From Sparassis latifolia (Eukaryota; Basidiomycota; Agaricomycetes; Polyporales; Sparassidaceae): a DNA stretch of 64,000 bases. The notes below the pieces were generated by a model. The model was not told where the DNA came from, did not search any database, and was given only the letters and a program-made list of their open reading frames with translations. The stretch is from assembly GCA_018466975.1 (NCBI GenBank), contig JAENRS010000020.1:159904-223903 (forward strand), in the 5' to 3' direction. A program made the translations under genes and the position numbers. This document shows, piece by piece, positions 11,701-23,753 of the stretch; positions within the stretch are counted from its first letter, which is position 1, and each line of letters starts with the position of its first letter.

Positions 11701-12436
11701 CGTCCTCTTCTTTCACAGCATTGCCCCGTTCGGCCTTCGGGGGAGAACTGAACGGCCCGACTCCGTACTTCTTGTGGTGCCTGTTGATCAACTGGTCGAG
11801 CTCATCACGGTGCTTTTTGTAGCGCTCGCGCCACGACTCCCAGGGGTGCCGTGGAGCCCAGGGCCACTTGAGCGGCTAGTGCGAGTAAGACAGTGCAGTT
11901 GAGCATAAGAAAGGATGTAACGCACGTTCCCCACCAGGTTCTTGTACAGGTTGTTTCCCATCCGCCCCCCGCCGCCGGGATCGCCATGTTTCGCGATGTA
12001 TTTCACCAAGTGTGTGTCATCTTCTTCGGTGAATGCATGTCGATGGCGACCATCCTTGATTGAGTTCTGAGACGCGGAAGGCTGAGAGCAACCGGAAAAT
12101 GACTGCTTCTTCGCGATATAACGGTCGAACCTCTCACTGTCACGGACATAGTGCTCGCGCCAGGACTGCCATGTATGACGCTCCGACCACCGCCACATTC
12201 CCTTCCCCTGCGCCAAGTACGCATCGTGTTATCTCAGGCACACGTCGAAAGGAGATGAAAGTGGCACATACATTTGCCACCAGCTCTTTGTACACGTCGT
12301 TACCGCTCCGTCTCCTCCCGTCCGCCGTATATTTCGCTAGGTAGAGAACCAAGTAGGCCTCGTCCTGCTTCGTGAAGAGTACGCGTCTGCAAATTAGATG
12401 AGACATCATGTTCCCGACGTATGCTGAGCTTTCCAT
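8755..12436 (-). CDS. rap1: Rap1-type telomere protein with two Myb domains
   Basis: Exons (minus) 12272-12436, 11926-12207, 11135-11875, 11030-11097 and 8755-10975 give 1158 residues in one frame. Two Rap1-Myb repeats are visible. The first (about 18-80) has LFTKQDEAYLVLYLAKY, NDVYKELVAN and TWQSWREHYVRD. The second (about 112-180) has FTEEDDTHLVKYIAKHG, NLYKNLVGN and HPWESWRERYKKH. A long acidic and basic, disordered middle follows. A helical segment near residues 960-1035 (NPLVRDMYQ to AERWLAEM) is where the Rap1 C-terminal interaction domain would lie. Rap1 binds telomeric chromatin directly or through TRF/Taz proteins. Oddity: keeping the frame between exons 3 and 4 needs a 37-nt intron (11098-11134), unusually short, or else a one-base indel there. 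An in-frame ATG at 12484 would add 16 residues. Confidence 0.75.
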
Positions 12437-12773
12437 AGAAACCGTACGAGATAGAGCCAGCCATGGAGGCAGAAAGACTTCCAACCAGACAGGTATCAGA
12501 TTAATGAAGATAAACTTCCTGGTAATTCAGACTTGAATCAGTCGGTCGAGTACTTGATATTTGCAGCGATTTGTGGGAAAGACAACAGAATAACGGGGAC
12601 AGAGGCGAATTTTCGAGTAAATGTCGCTCGGCGGTGATGACAGATTGTCGATGAGCGCCAACGCGAACCCCAAGGGTGATTAGCTAATCTGGCACGTGAT
12701 CATGTGCTTATATGGTCTTGTACCTTCCTCATTCTATCGTCCAGCCACCGATCAAGTGCAGAGGGAGGGGAAA

Positions 12774-12830
12774 TAATTTCTGTTTGGCCACGAAATACAA
12801 CTGTTGTACTTCGTGACCAAACAGAGATTA
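12774..12830. repeat. 28-bp-arm palindrome downstream of kinase 2
   Basis: TAATTTCTGTTTGGCCACGA (left arm start) pairs with the right arm ending TCGTGACCAAACAGAGATTA. 25 of 28 positions match, with a one-base centre. It lies about 54 bp past the stop of the minus-strand kinase, so it would fold in the 3'UTR of that transcript, where two of the three mismatches become G-U pairs. Confidence 0.65.
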
Positions 12831-12883
12831 TATTGTACAATATTTACAAATAAGTTATAAATAATGTTAGGAAAGGCGAGTCT

Positions 12884-15666
12884 CTAGGAGCTCGTAGGTA
12901 TGTCGAAGGGACTCAAGTCCCAACCAAGATCCAAAGCCCTGTCAAGAGCGCGAGGCAGGACCGGAAGCAACCCCAGGTCGAGAGTGCTGTTATCAGAGTC
13001 GGCCCATTTCACCTCGCCGTCCTCCTCATCCTCATTCTCGTCTCCCTCCTTCGTTTGCATCTCTGCTTCTTCTTCGTCTTCTACCATCTCCTTCTCGTCC
13101 CAGCTCATGGTCTCCTTCTCTTCCCAGCCTGTCGTCCGATTGTCCTCCCAGCCTGTAAAACAATTCTCGCCCCAACCCGCGTCCTTATCTTCTCCCCGGC
13201 CGGTATCCTGGTCCTCTTCCCAGGCAGGCACTTCCTTCCCATCCCACCACGACGGCCCCATGTTCTCCACCGTCGAAGCCTGGCTGTCGACTTGCGGGGC
13301 ATATTCCGACAGGACGAAGCGGAACGCATCTCCGGCTGAAAGGTCCATCCCTCTCTGCTGACTTTGGTTGCGCTCGTAGCCCGTCGAAATCATGAGCGGA
13401 TGGTCGCTGAACTGCAAAGTCTTCTCTGCTTCGTTAACTTCCGGCCGTGGCGGCTTGTAGTAATCTGCGCCACCAGAAACGACGTCAACGATCTGCACGT
13501 CCACGTGCGAAGAAGTGGTGCGGCTTACGGACGTGTTCGCCCCTCCTCACGCTACCCACATCGACCCGAGTGAAGTACTCAAGGCTCAACAGCTCTCCCG
13601 CCGACGGTCGATTGGCGGGATCTCTCTGTAGCATCTGGGGTTCGAAGCATGCAGATCAGCGTTACGGACTGGCGTCGCGAAGGAGTCCACATTACCTTGC
13701 CCACGAGATCGCGCGCAGCGTCCGAGTCGAGCAATAACTGAGAGACCCTCTTCTCGATGGCGTCCCCTGCCATTTCTTCCCACTGGTCCGTGACCATCTT
13801 CCCGTCCTTCTCAACCTCATATCCGAACAGCGCGGCTGAAGGACCAAGTATCTCCGCGAAAACGAGGCCCAAACTGAAGACGTCGACCTTGTAGTTGATC
13901 CCTTTTTCCTCGCAGTCGGGATCGCAGGCTTCCGGGGCATAGTACCCGGGGGTTCCAGCGCGGCAATCCGGACCCATGATGGGTGTCTCTATGTCATACG
14001 ACATAATCGTGTGCGCCAGGCCAAAGTCACCAAGAACCAGTCTTCCGTCATAAGTCATCAAGATGTTGTCCGGCTTGATGTCCCGGTGTATAATTCCCAG
14101 CTCGGTGTGCAAATAGTCCAAACCGAGCAACTGAATGGACAAGTATGGCAGTGAGTGGTATGTACCACCAAGCGCAGTAGACCAAGAAGCAGCGTACCAG
14201 TTCTGTGCAATATAACCGTGCTTCCTCAGTCTCGATATGTTTATACCCGCGCCATAAATGCCCGAGGTGTTGTCTCAGGCTCCGCGGGTATACGTCCTAT
14301 TGTGCCGCCAAAGAGCGTCAGCCGAGAGCCACGTACGAAAACGAACAAAATTCAAGATACGCACCATAACGAAGTAGATATTTTCACAATCCTGCCACGC
14401 TGACAGGAGCTGTGTGCAATACGGCGTAGTGCCACTTGCGGCCTTCAATACCTTAAACTCATGCAACGCCCAGTCGCGACCGAATTCATCCGCGTATTGC
14501 ACGTCCTTGCGCAGAACCTTGATCGCGACCTCGGTCTCGCGCACCTTGTCCTCGGTCTTCCGCTGTCGCCGCGCGAGCATGACGCGCCCGAAGCCGCCTT
14601 TCCCAATCCTGCCCAACAATGTGTAGGTCGTTTGGTTGGGGTCATCTTTCTTGGTGGGGAATGTCAGGACGGTGGGTTCAGTGATACGGTGCTCCTCGCT
14701 TGCCGGTGGACCTTGTGCAGCGACATCGGGCGCTTGGATGTTATCCTCACGCGCGTCGATATGTGGCGGTGGCACAACAGGCCGAGGGACGTCGTCTACT
14801 TTGAGCCAAGGCGCACGCAGACCCGGTGGAGCCGGTATATTGAGCTCCGTAGCTACCCACCCCGAATTATTCCGCAGAGAAGCATAGACATCCAAGTCCT
14901 GTACGACGTCCGTGGAAAGTGCCGCATCCTCCGAAGGCCGGGCCTCGGTGGCCCTTGGGGCGATCCCATGACCCTCGCCGATACCGTCTTCGATTGTCGT
15001 GGAAGAAGTGGTCGGGCATGCAAATACGCCGCGACGAGCCGGGAGAAGACCGCGCTTTGGTGGTGTGGCGCGCGCCGGTTGCGTGACGATTTCTGTGGGA
15101 ATCCACTCGGGCGGGGGTGCGCGACGCGAGTGGTTTGGAGCGAAAGGGTCATTGGAACGCGAGCGATGCTGCTGGATTGGCGACAATGAGACTTTGACGG
15201 GTGAGTTGACCGATTTATGCAGAGCGGCGAAGAGTTTCGTGAATGAGGGGACATCTTTGCCTGGAGTGAGGAGCAGGGGCGAGCGATCGATGGCCGTGGT
15301 AGCTAGGGAATATGGGGTGAGGATGAGGCTGCCAGGTGTACCGTTGAACTGCCGTATTGCGACCATGTGCGAGAACGGATATTTGTGTGGCGGTGGCCGA
15401 AAGTCCAATACGCGGTGGATAGCGTGCGGTTCGCTATCGAGGAAGTTCTCAACGATGGTCCAGCCAGTATCGTAAAGGTCGAGGGTTGTCTGCATATGTC
15501 GGATGACGAGCCTGGTGGTGACGGACATGATGGAGATCTTTGCCAGCAACTCGGGGACGCCTGGCGGCGACGGTGGCACCGGTTTGTCGACCCGCCGAAG
15601 CTTAGGGCGTTCAGCGGGGGTAGAGCTGAGGAAGAGTGTGTTTACAATGGCCTTGAAGAAAGACAT
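12884..15666 (-). CDS. AGC-like serine/threonine protein kinase (paralogue 2)
   Basis: Exons (minus) 14365-15666, 14198-14296, 13696-14130, 13560-13634 and 12884-13492 give 839 residues in frame. A leader of about 345 residues carries a conserved-looking block (RLVIRHMQTTLDLYDTGWTI, HMVAIRQFN) of unknown function, then a disordered linker. The kinase domain has GKGGFGRV near 355, VAIK lysine near 383, HRDIKPDN with Asp near 484, DFG near 502 and GTPGYYAPEA. The C-terminal region of about 200 residues is very acidic and has a run of short repeats rich in W, E, D and K (GWEDN, GWEEK, SWDEK). The second exon is 99 bp in both paralogues and the intron positions correspond, so the two genes share ancestry despite different N-termini. 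All catalytic residues are present; targets unknown. Confidence 0.85.
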
Positions 15667-16306
15667 CGCGGAGAGGGTGGATGTCGCAGTCGGGGAGAAA
15701 GGTCAAGGGTGAATGGGGGAAAGAAAGAAAGAGGTTGAGCCTGAAAAGTAGCCACCGCAGCACCTGACAAGCGAATTTGTAATCAACAGTAGGCAAAGCG
15801 TAGAAACATACCAAGCGTTACTAGGGAGGATCCGTGAGGCGTGGCCACCGCCACACGAGTACGCTTGAACAATGGTCGGTGCCACTACTAGTACCACGCC
15901 ACGGCTTCAGGGCCCGTCGTCGTTACTCGTACAACAGAAGGCCTCTTGAACGCAGTGGATTATATCGTTGCATCGCAGCTTGAAGATCCTTCCAGCGGGA
16001 AGTAGTACTGATCTCCTCGATTAGGACGCAGGAGGCCAAGGGATGCCACCTAGCTTGAGCGCTTGAGCTTGAGAGTAAGTCACATGACACGCGTTTCTAC
16101 TATAAGAAGACTCCCCACCAAATGTAGCTGCCAACTGGTCAGTTGAGAACACGTTCGACCTTTGTACTCTTGCGATACCTCGAAGTTCCGCCTCGTTCAT
16201 GTAATGTCAACGTAATGCTGCGTGGCCGACAATATGTTTTACGTCTCAAAACTTACAAATATAGCAAGACTCGGTTGCTGTCTGAATATGTGCTGTGCCG
16301 GACGGT
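15667..16306. other. Intergenic, no gene recognised
   Basis: Upstream side of kinase 2 and downstream side of the aldo/keto reductase. No domain-bearing ORF, RNA gene or repeat seen. Confidence 0.5.
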
Positions 16307-18069
16307 TTACGAATGACCGACAATCTCCTGCGGGACATACGGCTCCTCCAGGTACTTCATCTCATCTTCCGTGAGCGTCACGGACACTCCACCTAGAAGT
16401 GATCGTTGGCGTTCTGACCGTCACATTCTTTGCAGGTAATTGACGATACTTACCGATGATATCCTTCAGATTGTCGAGGCTCGTAGTGCCGACAATGGGG
16501 GCACTCACGCCATCTTTGGCCAGGCACCAGGCAATTGCGACTTGGGCCATGCTGATGCCCCTCTTTTTGGAAATTTCCTCGACACTGCAGGTATCATGAA
16601 TACAGCCGTCTCGATAGAAATGGATCCACGTACCGCTTCACAATTTCCGGCGTGCCAACGCCGTTGTAATTTTTCTGAAAGCTGCGTACGACATCTCAGA
16701 TAAGTTATTTGGACAGCAGATATCGTACAAGTCTGTCTCCCCGCGCTTGGAGTTCTCGGTCAACGGCCTGGCAAGCACTCCACGTCCGAGAGGGGACCAA
16801 GGGATCGAGCCTACACCGAACATCTGAGGGGAAAAAATGTCGCAGTTAAATTTTCTTAGAAGGACTGGAGTGCCCCACTTTCAGAGTAGGGAACATCTCC
16901 CGTTCCTCTTCGCGGTACATCAAGCTATAGTGGTTCTGCATGGCGATGAATGGAGTGAGCTTGTTCTGAATCGCGTAGTCTGCAAAATCTCTCTTAGCCT
17001 TTCGAGGCCGCGGCGTGACATTCTCTGACTTACTCTGCATGGCGTGGACTGACAGACAAAGATTAGAAGACATTTAGACAGAAAATATGGACTTCAGACC
17101 CACATTGATAGGCGTGGCAAGAACTCATGCCGATGTAGCGCACGTATCCGGCTTTGACGACGTCATGCAATGCTTGCATCTGAGGGGCGGAATAAAGCTT
17201 CCTCGTCATTGTTGACATTGTACAACACTCACTGTCTCCTCTATGGGAGTCTCGTAGTCGAACCGATGGCCTGTAGTATCTCAAAGTTCAGCGCAGACGT
17301 CTTAGCAGAAGATAAAGAATCACGGTGCTCACATTGATAGAGATCAATATAGTCAAGCTGAAGACGTTCCAGGCTGGCCTTCACCGCATCAAAAATATGC
17401 TGCGACAAATCTCACTGTCAAAGTAACTGGTAATAATAACAATCTGCGTACCTTGCGACTGAGTCCGTGTTGGTTGACCAAGCCGACTTCGTCTGCATTC
17501 CGTCCGATCCTAGTGGGGTTGGCGTCCCATCTACCGGATGTAATGGGCATGAAGAGCTATTTAGAATCCTGCAGCTTGTAAGCAGCTCGATATCATAGTG
17601 ATGAGTGACACTGACCTTCGTCATCACAACGATCTCCTCGCGGGGAAGGTTAAGCTGCTTGATCGCCTTGCCTAGGATGACCTCCGACAAGCCGTTGGAG
17701 TATATCTATAGAAATTTTCAATCCGATCGACATTACTTCTAAGGTATGCCAGAAATAAGCCTACATCCGCAGTGTCGAAGGTTTGAACACCGTGCTCGTA
17801 TCTAGTAGTGCATAAGCCTGAATTCCCTTCTACCACGGGTGAAGAACCACTCACGCAAACTTGATCTGCTTGACAGCCTCCTCCTCATCGAGGACCCACT
17901 CCTGCCAGTCCGAGCTGCCATAGGACATGCAACCTAGGATGATCTTGGATACTTTCAGCCCGGAGTTACCCAGACGGACTGCAAACGAAGTGTCTCCGTC
18001 GTACTAGTCGCAACACATAATTCCGATCCTCTCACCATACGGCATTTTCTTTATTTCCAGGGTGGTCAT
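16307..18069 (-). CDS. Aldo/keto reductase
   Basis: An NADP-dependent aldo/keto reductase of roughly 350 residues, split by many short introns. I fixed the start, first junction and stop but not every internal junction. The start (MTTLEIKKMPY, ATG at 18067-18069) joins to VRLGNSGLKVSKIILGCMSY after the first intron. Then come GVQTFDTAD, NGLSEVILGKAIK, EIVVMTKV (catalytic Lys region), LERLQLDYIDLYQ, HRFDYETPIEETV, VRYIGMSSCHAYQ, IQNKLTPFIAMQNHYSL, GSIPWSPLGRG, QVAIAWCLAKDGVSAPIVG and a final YLEEPYVPQEIVGHS. The order and motifs match fungal AKRs of the versiconal-hemiacetal-acetate-reductase-like group; that name implies no particular pathway here, as no biosynthetic cluster surrounds the gene. 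Some exons are very short and I cannot exclude a small lesion. Confidence 0.75.
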
Positions 18070-18298
18070 CTTGGGCTGCTACTGAGATGGGAGATCTGAG
18101 AGAGCGCTGTGATGACTGCAAACTGGCTCACTTCTGGTATAAGTACGTAGGGAGTCAACTAGTTCTGCCAAACGGATGACGCAACTGCCAGTGGGACGCA
18201 CCTTAGCAATCCACTCTTGATCCACTCTACGCCCGCGACACGATCAGGTGACCAGAAATTCTGAGTCGTGTTCAACTCCCCACGGTCCCACTATTGTC

Positions 18299-18405
18299 TG
18301 TGCTTTGTTTCTCCTTGGGCAAAACTCTCAATCTTGGTGTTGGATGATAGGTGATCTATGTGGTAGTTATTTGTCGCAGTCCTGTATCTATTTCTCAACC
18401 ATCGG
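18299..18405 (+). repeat. Relic of a FunK1 3' flank (third copy)
   Basis: This stretch resembles 29308-29420, the downstream flank of the second FunK1 gene. Shared pieces include aactctca, gttggat, ttatttgtcgcagtc and tgtatct in the same order. No FunK1 coding sequence is attached, so it looks like the tail of an older copy whose body is lost. Confidence 0.6.
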
Positions 18406-19817
18406 GGAATTTGCATTGATCTGGTTTGGACTTTACCAGGCCCTGTAAGACCTTACAAGTCTCGCCAGATGTGAAAGATGCACCAGTCTGGCAGATGCCC
18501 TGATAAGGGGTTGGTCAGCGCATGAGCCGATTTTCCAGGGCTACAAGGCTTGCGATAGTTTACCATTCTGGCATGTATGACATATCCTTGTGACCTTGGT
18601 ACGGCCTTGCACACTCCAATAAAATAATACAATACAGTAAATATATATTTCGGTATCATAGAGCTCACAAAGGTCACGAGGGAAATATCCGAGTCCGAAA
18701 CACATAATGGTAAATATTGGGTGCATTAATGGGAAACTGCTCGAAAGAGGCTGCTGAATCCACAGAAGATATGACATTGACAGAACAAACGTGTATAAGG
18801 GCCGCCGAGAATAGCGTCACGAGCACTACATAACTGGATCATCTTGACAGCGCGAGAACGGCGAGGCTGTAACGAAACCTCGGAATGAGCCATGCCGAGC
18901 GGTTGCGCCCAGTATTGAAGCTCGGCTATATGGCCTGCCGCGTGGACGTTAGACTCGAGCTCGTTCTCCACGTCTTGAAAGCTTGAGGCCACACGCGAGT
19001 CCAATTGCAATTGCGAGCAATGACGGTCCTTCACTACGTCAAGCGGGGGAAGTGCGTGCATGGTCTTGCGGTCCGATGTCTGTGAGACGAGTCCGGGGAG
19101 CAAGATCTGTATGGTCAGGGCCCGTGTGATGGCAAGGGTTCCCTTTGCAAGCTGTTTCCCTGCAGCAACCTGTGGATTTTGAGGCTTCAGGACCAGATGC
19201 ACAATCTGTGCAGTAAAAAAAGGAAAATAATATGTCAGCACTCAAAAGTAGCAAATCCTCCAACAACGACATGGTGAACACCATGGAGCAAAGAAAGCTC
19301 AAGGACGACAAAAGGCTCTCCACATATTGACACAGAATAAGTTCTGTGGAGCATACAGCTCAAGAGTCTATGAACAGGCTATCGGGGGCACTCATGGTAA
19401 GAGGGTGAGGCGAACGACATCATATCAAGGTTGATGTTGAAAACCGAACGTGGTCCGTGCACTAGTTTAGGGCGGGTCGAGGAAGACTTCAAGCAGCGAA
19501 ATCACAATCCGGGATCCGGAGAGCCGGTAGGACAAGGCTTGTATAATCCTGAGAAGCCGTATACAAGAACGCCGAAATAACTGCCAGCACTTACCAGGCA
19601 GCGCCAGGATCGTGAAGGCCGGTAAGACGTGACAAACGATAACCAGCTTCGGTCACGGTGGTGTGACTCTGATGAGCGCTATCAGGTAAAACCAGATCAC
19701 GCCCAATTTCCCGATGACGATGTTCGTTTTTATATACTAGTAGAGGCTTTGTTATCGCAGTAACGATTGATTATTATAAGGTAGTTTGTGTGCATAGCCA
19801 CTTGTTTCGCCGCACTT
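18406..19817. other. No gene recognised
   Basis: Several short open frames on the minus strand (for example 18726-19241) have no recognisable domain and no convincing splice partners. No RNA gene seen. Confidence 0.45.
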
Positions 19818-20065
19818 CACAAGAAGCATGGCCCAGTATTTTTGCGGAAAAACCTCTGGAAATGGTTAAAGTAGCACCCAGAAAAACTCTGGAAAAAGAA
19901 TAAAGTATTTCTCCAGGAAAAACTGTGATTCTCAACTGCTGATTGGACAACCACGGTATTTCCCACGAAAATTCATTATGCTTTCTTCAAAGTTTTTTCT
20001 CGTGCTTTACTTTATGAATTTTCTCAGGGTTTTTCCCTAAGAAATACTTGGCTATGCGTCTTGTG
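19818..20065. mobile_element. MITE-like element with imperfect long TIRs
   Basis: The left end CACAAGAAGCATGGCCCAGT and the reverse complement of the right end CACAAGACGCATAGCCAAGT match closely. Looser similarity continues inward (gaaaaac, aaagta, gcac) for about 50 bp. The AT-rich core has repeated aaaaactc and ttttctc pieces and no ORF of note. A direct CTT flanks both sides but is too short to prove a target duplication. It sits about 260 bp upstream of FunK1 copy A. Confidence 0.5.
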
Positions 20066-20325
20066 CTTCCGCCAATACGTACATACGTCGTACTAATCAG
20101 CGTTGAACGTTCAGCCTCAGCTGGGTTGCTTTGTCATGTTTTCCTTAGTGTATACACTCTGTTCCGGCCATCCATTGTCCCGACGTGGCTAGGAGTGCTA
20201 CCGCGACTTAACTTGTGGCCCGCGTTCTTCTTTTCCAACGGAAGCGCCACAACTTCCTACTCTTCTCTCTCTGCCGTGCTTTCCAATTACCAACTGCTCC
20301 CCGATATCCCAGAAGTTCGTCAAGA

Positions 20326-23010
20326 ATGGGTGGACATCTTATTCATATGCTCCCTTCGAAGTTCCTTGACAACTTTGTTCCGAGGCCCGACCCTGCAAGG
20401 GCTCAGCCAAAACCTATGAATTTCAACAGCGCCTTCGAAGGAATGCCTGCGAATGACGTCCCTGAGATTCAATGTTACGATGAAATGGTATGTATGGATT
20501 CAAATCGACGATGTTGTGGAGATTGATGACCATTCCTCCCAGGTAAGTTGCCTCAATCGAGCAAGTCTCTGTCCCGGATATACGCTGGTCCGTGTCGATA
20601 CCAAGGCAGACCTGAACGACAGAAGCAAGATTAAGGTTGATGCCGCACTCTTCGACGCCCACATACCGGTCCTGGATGGAGGGCCTCGCTGGGCACTGCA
20701 GCGACTCGCTTTTCAGTTCAAGCGGCATAGCACCCTGGACGATCCCTTCGAGGACGATAATCCCGAGGACGACGAGTCCATAACCGCCCGACGGATGAAA
20801 AACCGAAGACAGACCATCTTCTACTCTGCGATGATGTTTGCTCGTCAACAGCGTTGCTTTGTGTTCACCGTTCTCCTACTTGGCGATTGCGCTCGTATCT
20901 TTCGCTGTGATCGTGCAGGTACCATTGTGACGCACCGATTCAACTACAAGAATACAGACTATCTTGCCGAATTCCTTTCGCGATTTTCCCACTTAACGGA
21001 TGAGCAACAAGGTTACGATCTCTCTGCGGAACTCATTGAGCCGGGCTCTACAGACTACAAGCTCATGGACGAAATGGCACATAAGAAGCTACCTATCAAT
21101 GACTATGCGAGGCAATCTTTCGAGAAGTCTATTGCCGATCCTAGTTGGGCCCGATGGAAGCTGCGCATTGTATCAGGCATAGAACTCACCAACGTCGATG
21201 CAAGGAACGAGGACGATGTGCGATATTTCCTGGTAGGACAGCCTCACTTCCGTGCGTTCGGAATGGCAGGTCGCGGTACACGCGGCTACATTGCGATCGA
21301 CTGCAAGGAGAAGAGATTTGTATTTCTCAAGGATGCCTGGCGCGTATATCTTCCTGGCATAGAACAGGAGGGTACTGTCCTCAGCCGTCTGAACGAAGTG
21401 GAAGTCACGCACATTCCGACCCTAGTGTGTCATGGAGACGTTCTGGAGCAAGCCACAGTGTCTCAGTCGTACTGGACGCCCTCACGAGACGGTGAGATGA
21501 ATCCAATCAAGGGGCATATCCATTACCGTTTGGTTGTGGAGGAGGTGTGTCGTCCGCTTTCCGAATTTCGAGACGGTCAAGAACTGGTGAAAATTTTCAT
21601 CGACTGCATCGATGGCGAGTTCCTAATTCTTAATGCAGTTGGCTTCATCCACTGACGCACTGTCTACACAGCGCACGAAGAAGCAATGAAATCGGCCGGA
21701 ATTATCCATCGTGACTTAAGCTTCGGCAACGTGCTCATCTACGAACGCGGAGTCCTACGACATATCAATGGGGTGAAAAAGAAGAAGATTGAACGTTGTG
21801 GGATGCTCTGCGATTGGGAGCTTTCAAAGCCGATGCACGATGACAGTGAGAAGAGACAACCTGACCGCACAGTACGTCCCAACAGAGTTTTCTTCATACC
21901 AGTAACTTATCCCTCATCATGCCACAGGGCACTTGGCAGTTTAAGTCCGCGCTCACTCTAGACTTTCAGGAGAAGACCGTGGATGTCCCAGATGAGTTGG
22001 AATCATTCTTCCACGTCTTCCTGTTCACCGCTTTGCGCTATACCGAAAGCAGTCTGGACAGAGCTGTTGGGCGCTTCATGACGGAATACTTTGACTCGGT
22101 AGGCTCTGAGGGTCGTCATCACTACATGTGTGGAGCGAAGAAACGACAATGCATGAAACACGGCAAACTCACATACGGCCACGACGACGTCGTCTTTCGG
22201 CGCGGCGATGGCTCGCTTGACCACCCATTCAATCTCATTATCAGGGAGTTCATGCCGTGGTTCGCGGCTCACTACCACGTCACTCTACACGACCTGAAGC
22301 AAACCAGGTCCGCATCTCTGGTTCCGCGACTACCTCGGGACAACCTCCAAGGGACGGAAGCAGTGAAGAACAGAAATAGTGATTCACCTGAGGAGGTCGT
22401 GAATTTAGAAGATCTGCCGGACGAATTGTTCACCGAAGTGTCGGCGAAGAAAATGCGGAGACTAGAAGCTCTGATGTTGGAGGTGCAGAACGAAGCATCC
22501 GCCTCTATCACCCTCCAAGCCGACTCCTCGGATCCGAGAATTGAATCGTTAAGGCCAATTGCTGTCAGTCTGAGTACCCACGAGAAGATGTCCGCGTACT
22601 TGGCGGATTTGTACTACAGCAACGAACTGTGGGCACACACAGAGAGGGCGGAGGACCAAATCTCCCGCGACTACGGTGACGTCAGGTTTCAACAGCAGGA
22701 CCCTATTCCTATCGCACCAACACGCCGGCCCAACAGTAAGCGCCCCCATAACGACGAGGATTCAGGCCCGTCTTCAATTCCCAGCAAGCGCCCCAGAACA
22801 TCTGAGTTCGCGGTACCTACCCCGCCACGTCTCTGTCGCAAACGAAGTCCTTCTGATACCTGTGACTCCCCGCTAGACTGCGACGTCCTTCCTGCCACTT
22901 TTCAGGGCGTCGCCTTGCCAGATGGCTTCCGATCCCAATACAGCGCCGTCGACGTGGATCCTCGAGGGTGGCAAGCTTCTGGTCGTAGATTTTCGACCAC
23001 TCCATATTGA
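20326..23010 (+). CDS. FunK1 fungal-type protein kinase, copy A
   Basis: Exons 20326-20487, 20543-21614, 21672-21871 and 21928-23010 give 838 residues in frame. FunK1 is a basidiomycete-expanded kinase-like family. Here the catalytic-loop motif GIIHRDLSFGNVLI (Asp near 426) and the DFG-equivalent LCDWELSKPM (Asp near 459) are present. The first half holds the divergent N-lobe (QRCFVFTVLLLGDCARIFRW-like segment, CDRAG here). The tail is basic and disordered with KRPHNDED and SKRPRTSE, a probable nuclear-localisation region. Intron 2 (21615-21671) needs a GC donor (GCGAGT) to keep the frame. Compared with copy B, one A is missing at the AAATGGG run near 20325. This breaks the ancestral start and leaves ATG 20326 as the first usable one, so about 50 N-terminal residues are lost. 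Confidence 0.85.
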
Positions 23011-23753
23011 AGACGGTGTTGTGTGCGCCTCAGCAGCAGAGAGCCCTCTACTTTATTCTTTCTAGCTTCTGTCCCTCTGGTGATAGTGCGACGGTAGGAT
23101 CAACTGTCAATGTGAGATGCGTTTATTCTCGTTCTTTGGGCCGCTCTCTGAGTCTTGCTATTGGACTGATCAAGGCACTTATTTGTTGCTGTCTTGTGAC
23201 TATTGTCCAAAGGTACGTTTACTTTTCGTATTTATGTAGAAGCATTTGTTATTGCAGTAATCATCTAGCATTGAGCATTGTTATGTACGTGGTTAGTTGG
23301 CTGCACTCGGACTCGCAGATCTAGTGGCATCGATTATGAGACGAATTCGAGAAATGAAAGATCGACTTCATCGACTGCTGCGTTATTTCTCTGTGTATAA
23401 CATTATAGACTTCCCATGCTCGTACTGAGATAGATAACCGGCCAAAACTACGAGTCGTTGAGTTTTGACTTTAGGGAGATTGCTGCTTCCATTGATCGCA
23501 ATCTCTCGATCTCCACAAAGCGACGGCGGAGGGGACGGAAGTACCTACTTGACTGCCCTAGTCTCTTGACCTCCGAAACTTTGTATATCGTAGTCTTTGT
23601 GGCTTCAAGGCAATCCCCACCGTCAAGCTGCGGGTGCAGTGCAATTCGTCCACATACGTTCCGACGGAGAGACTCCAGATAGCCAAGCCTCCCTTGCGGA
23701 GTAACATAACTTCGACATGGATGTCGGCACTGCTTGGGCCAAAGCAGAGTAAT

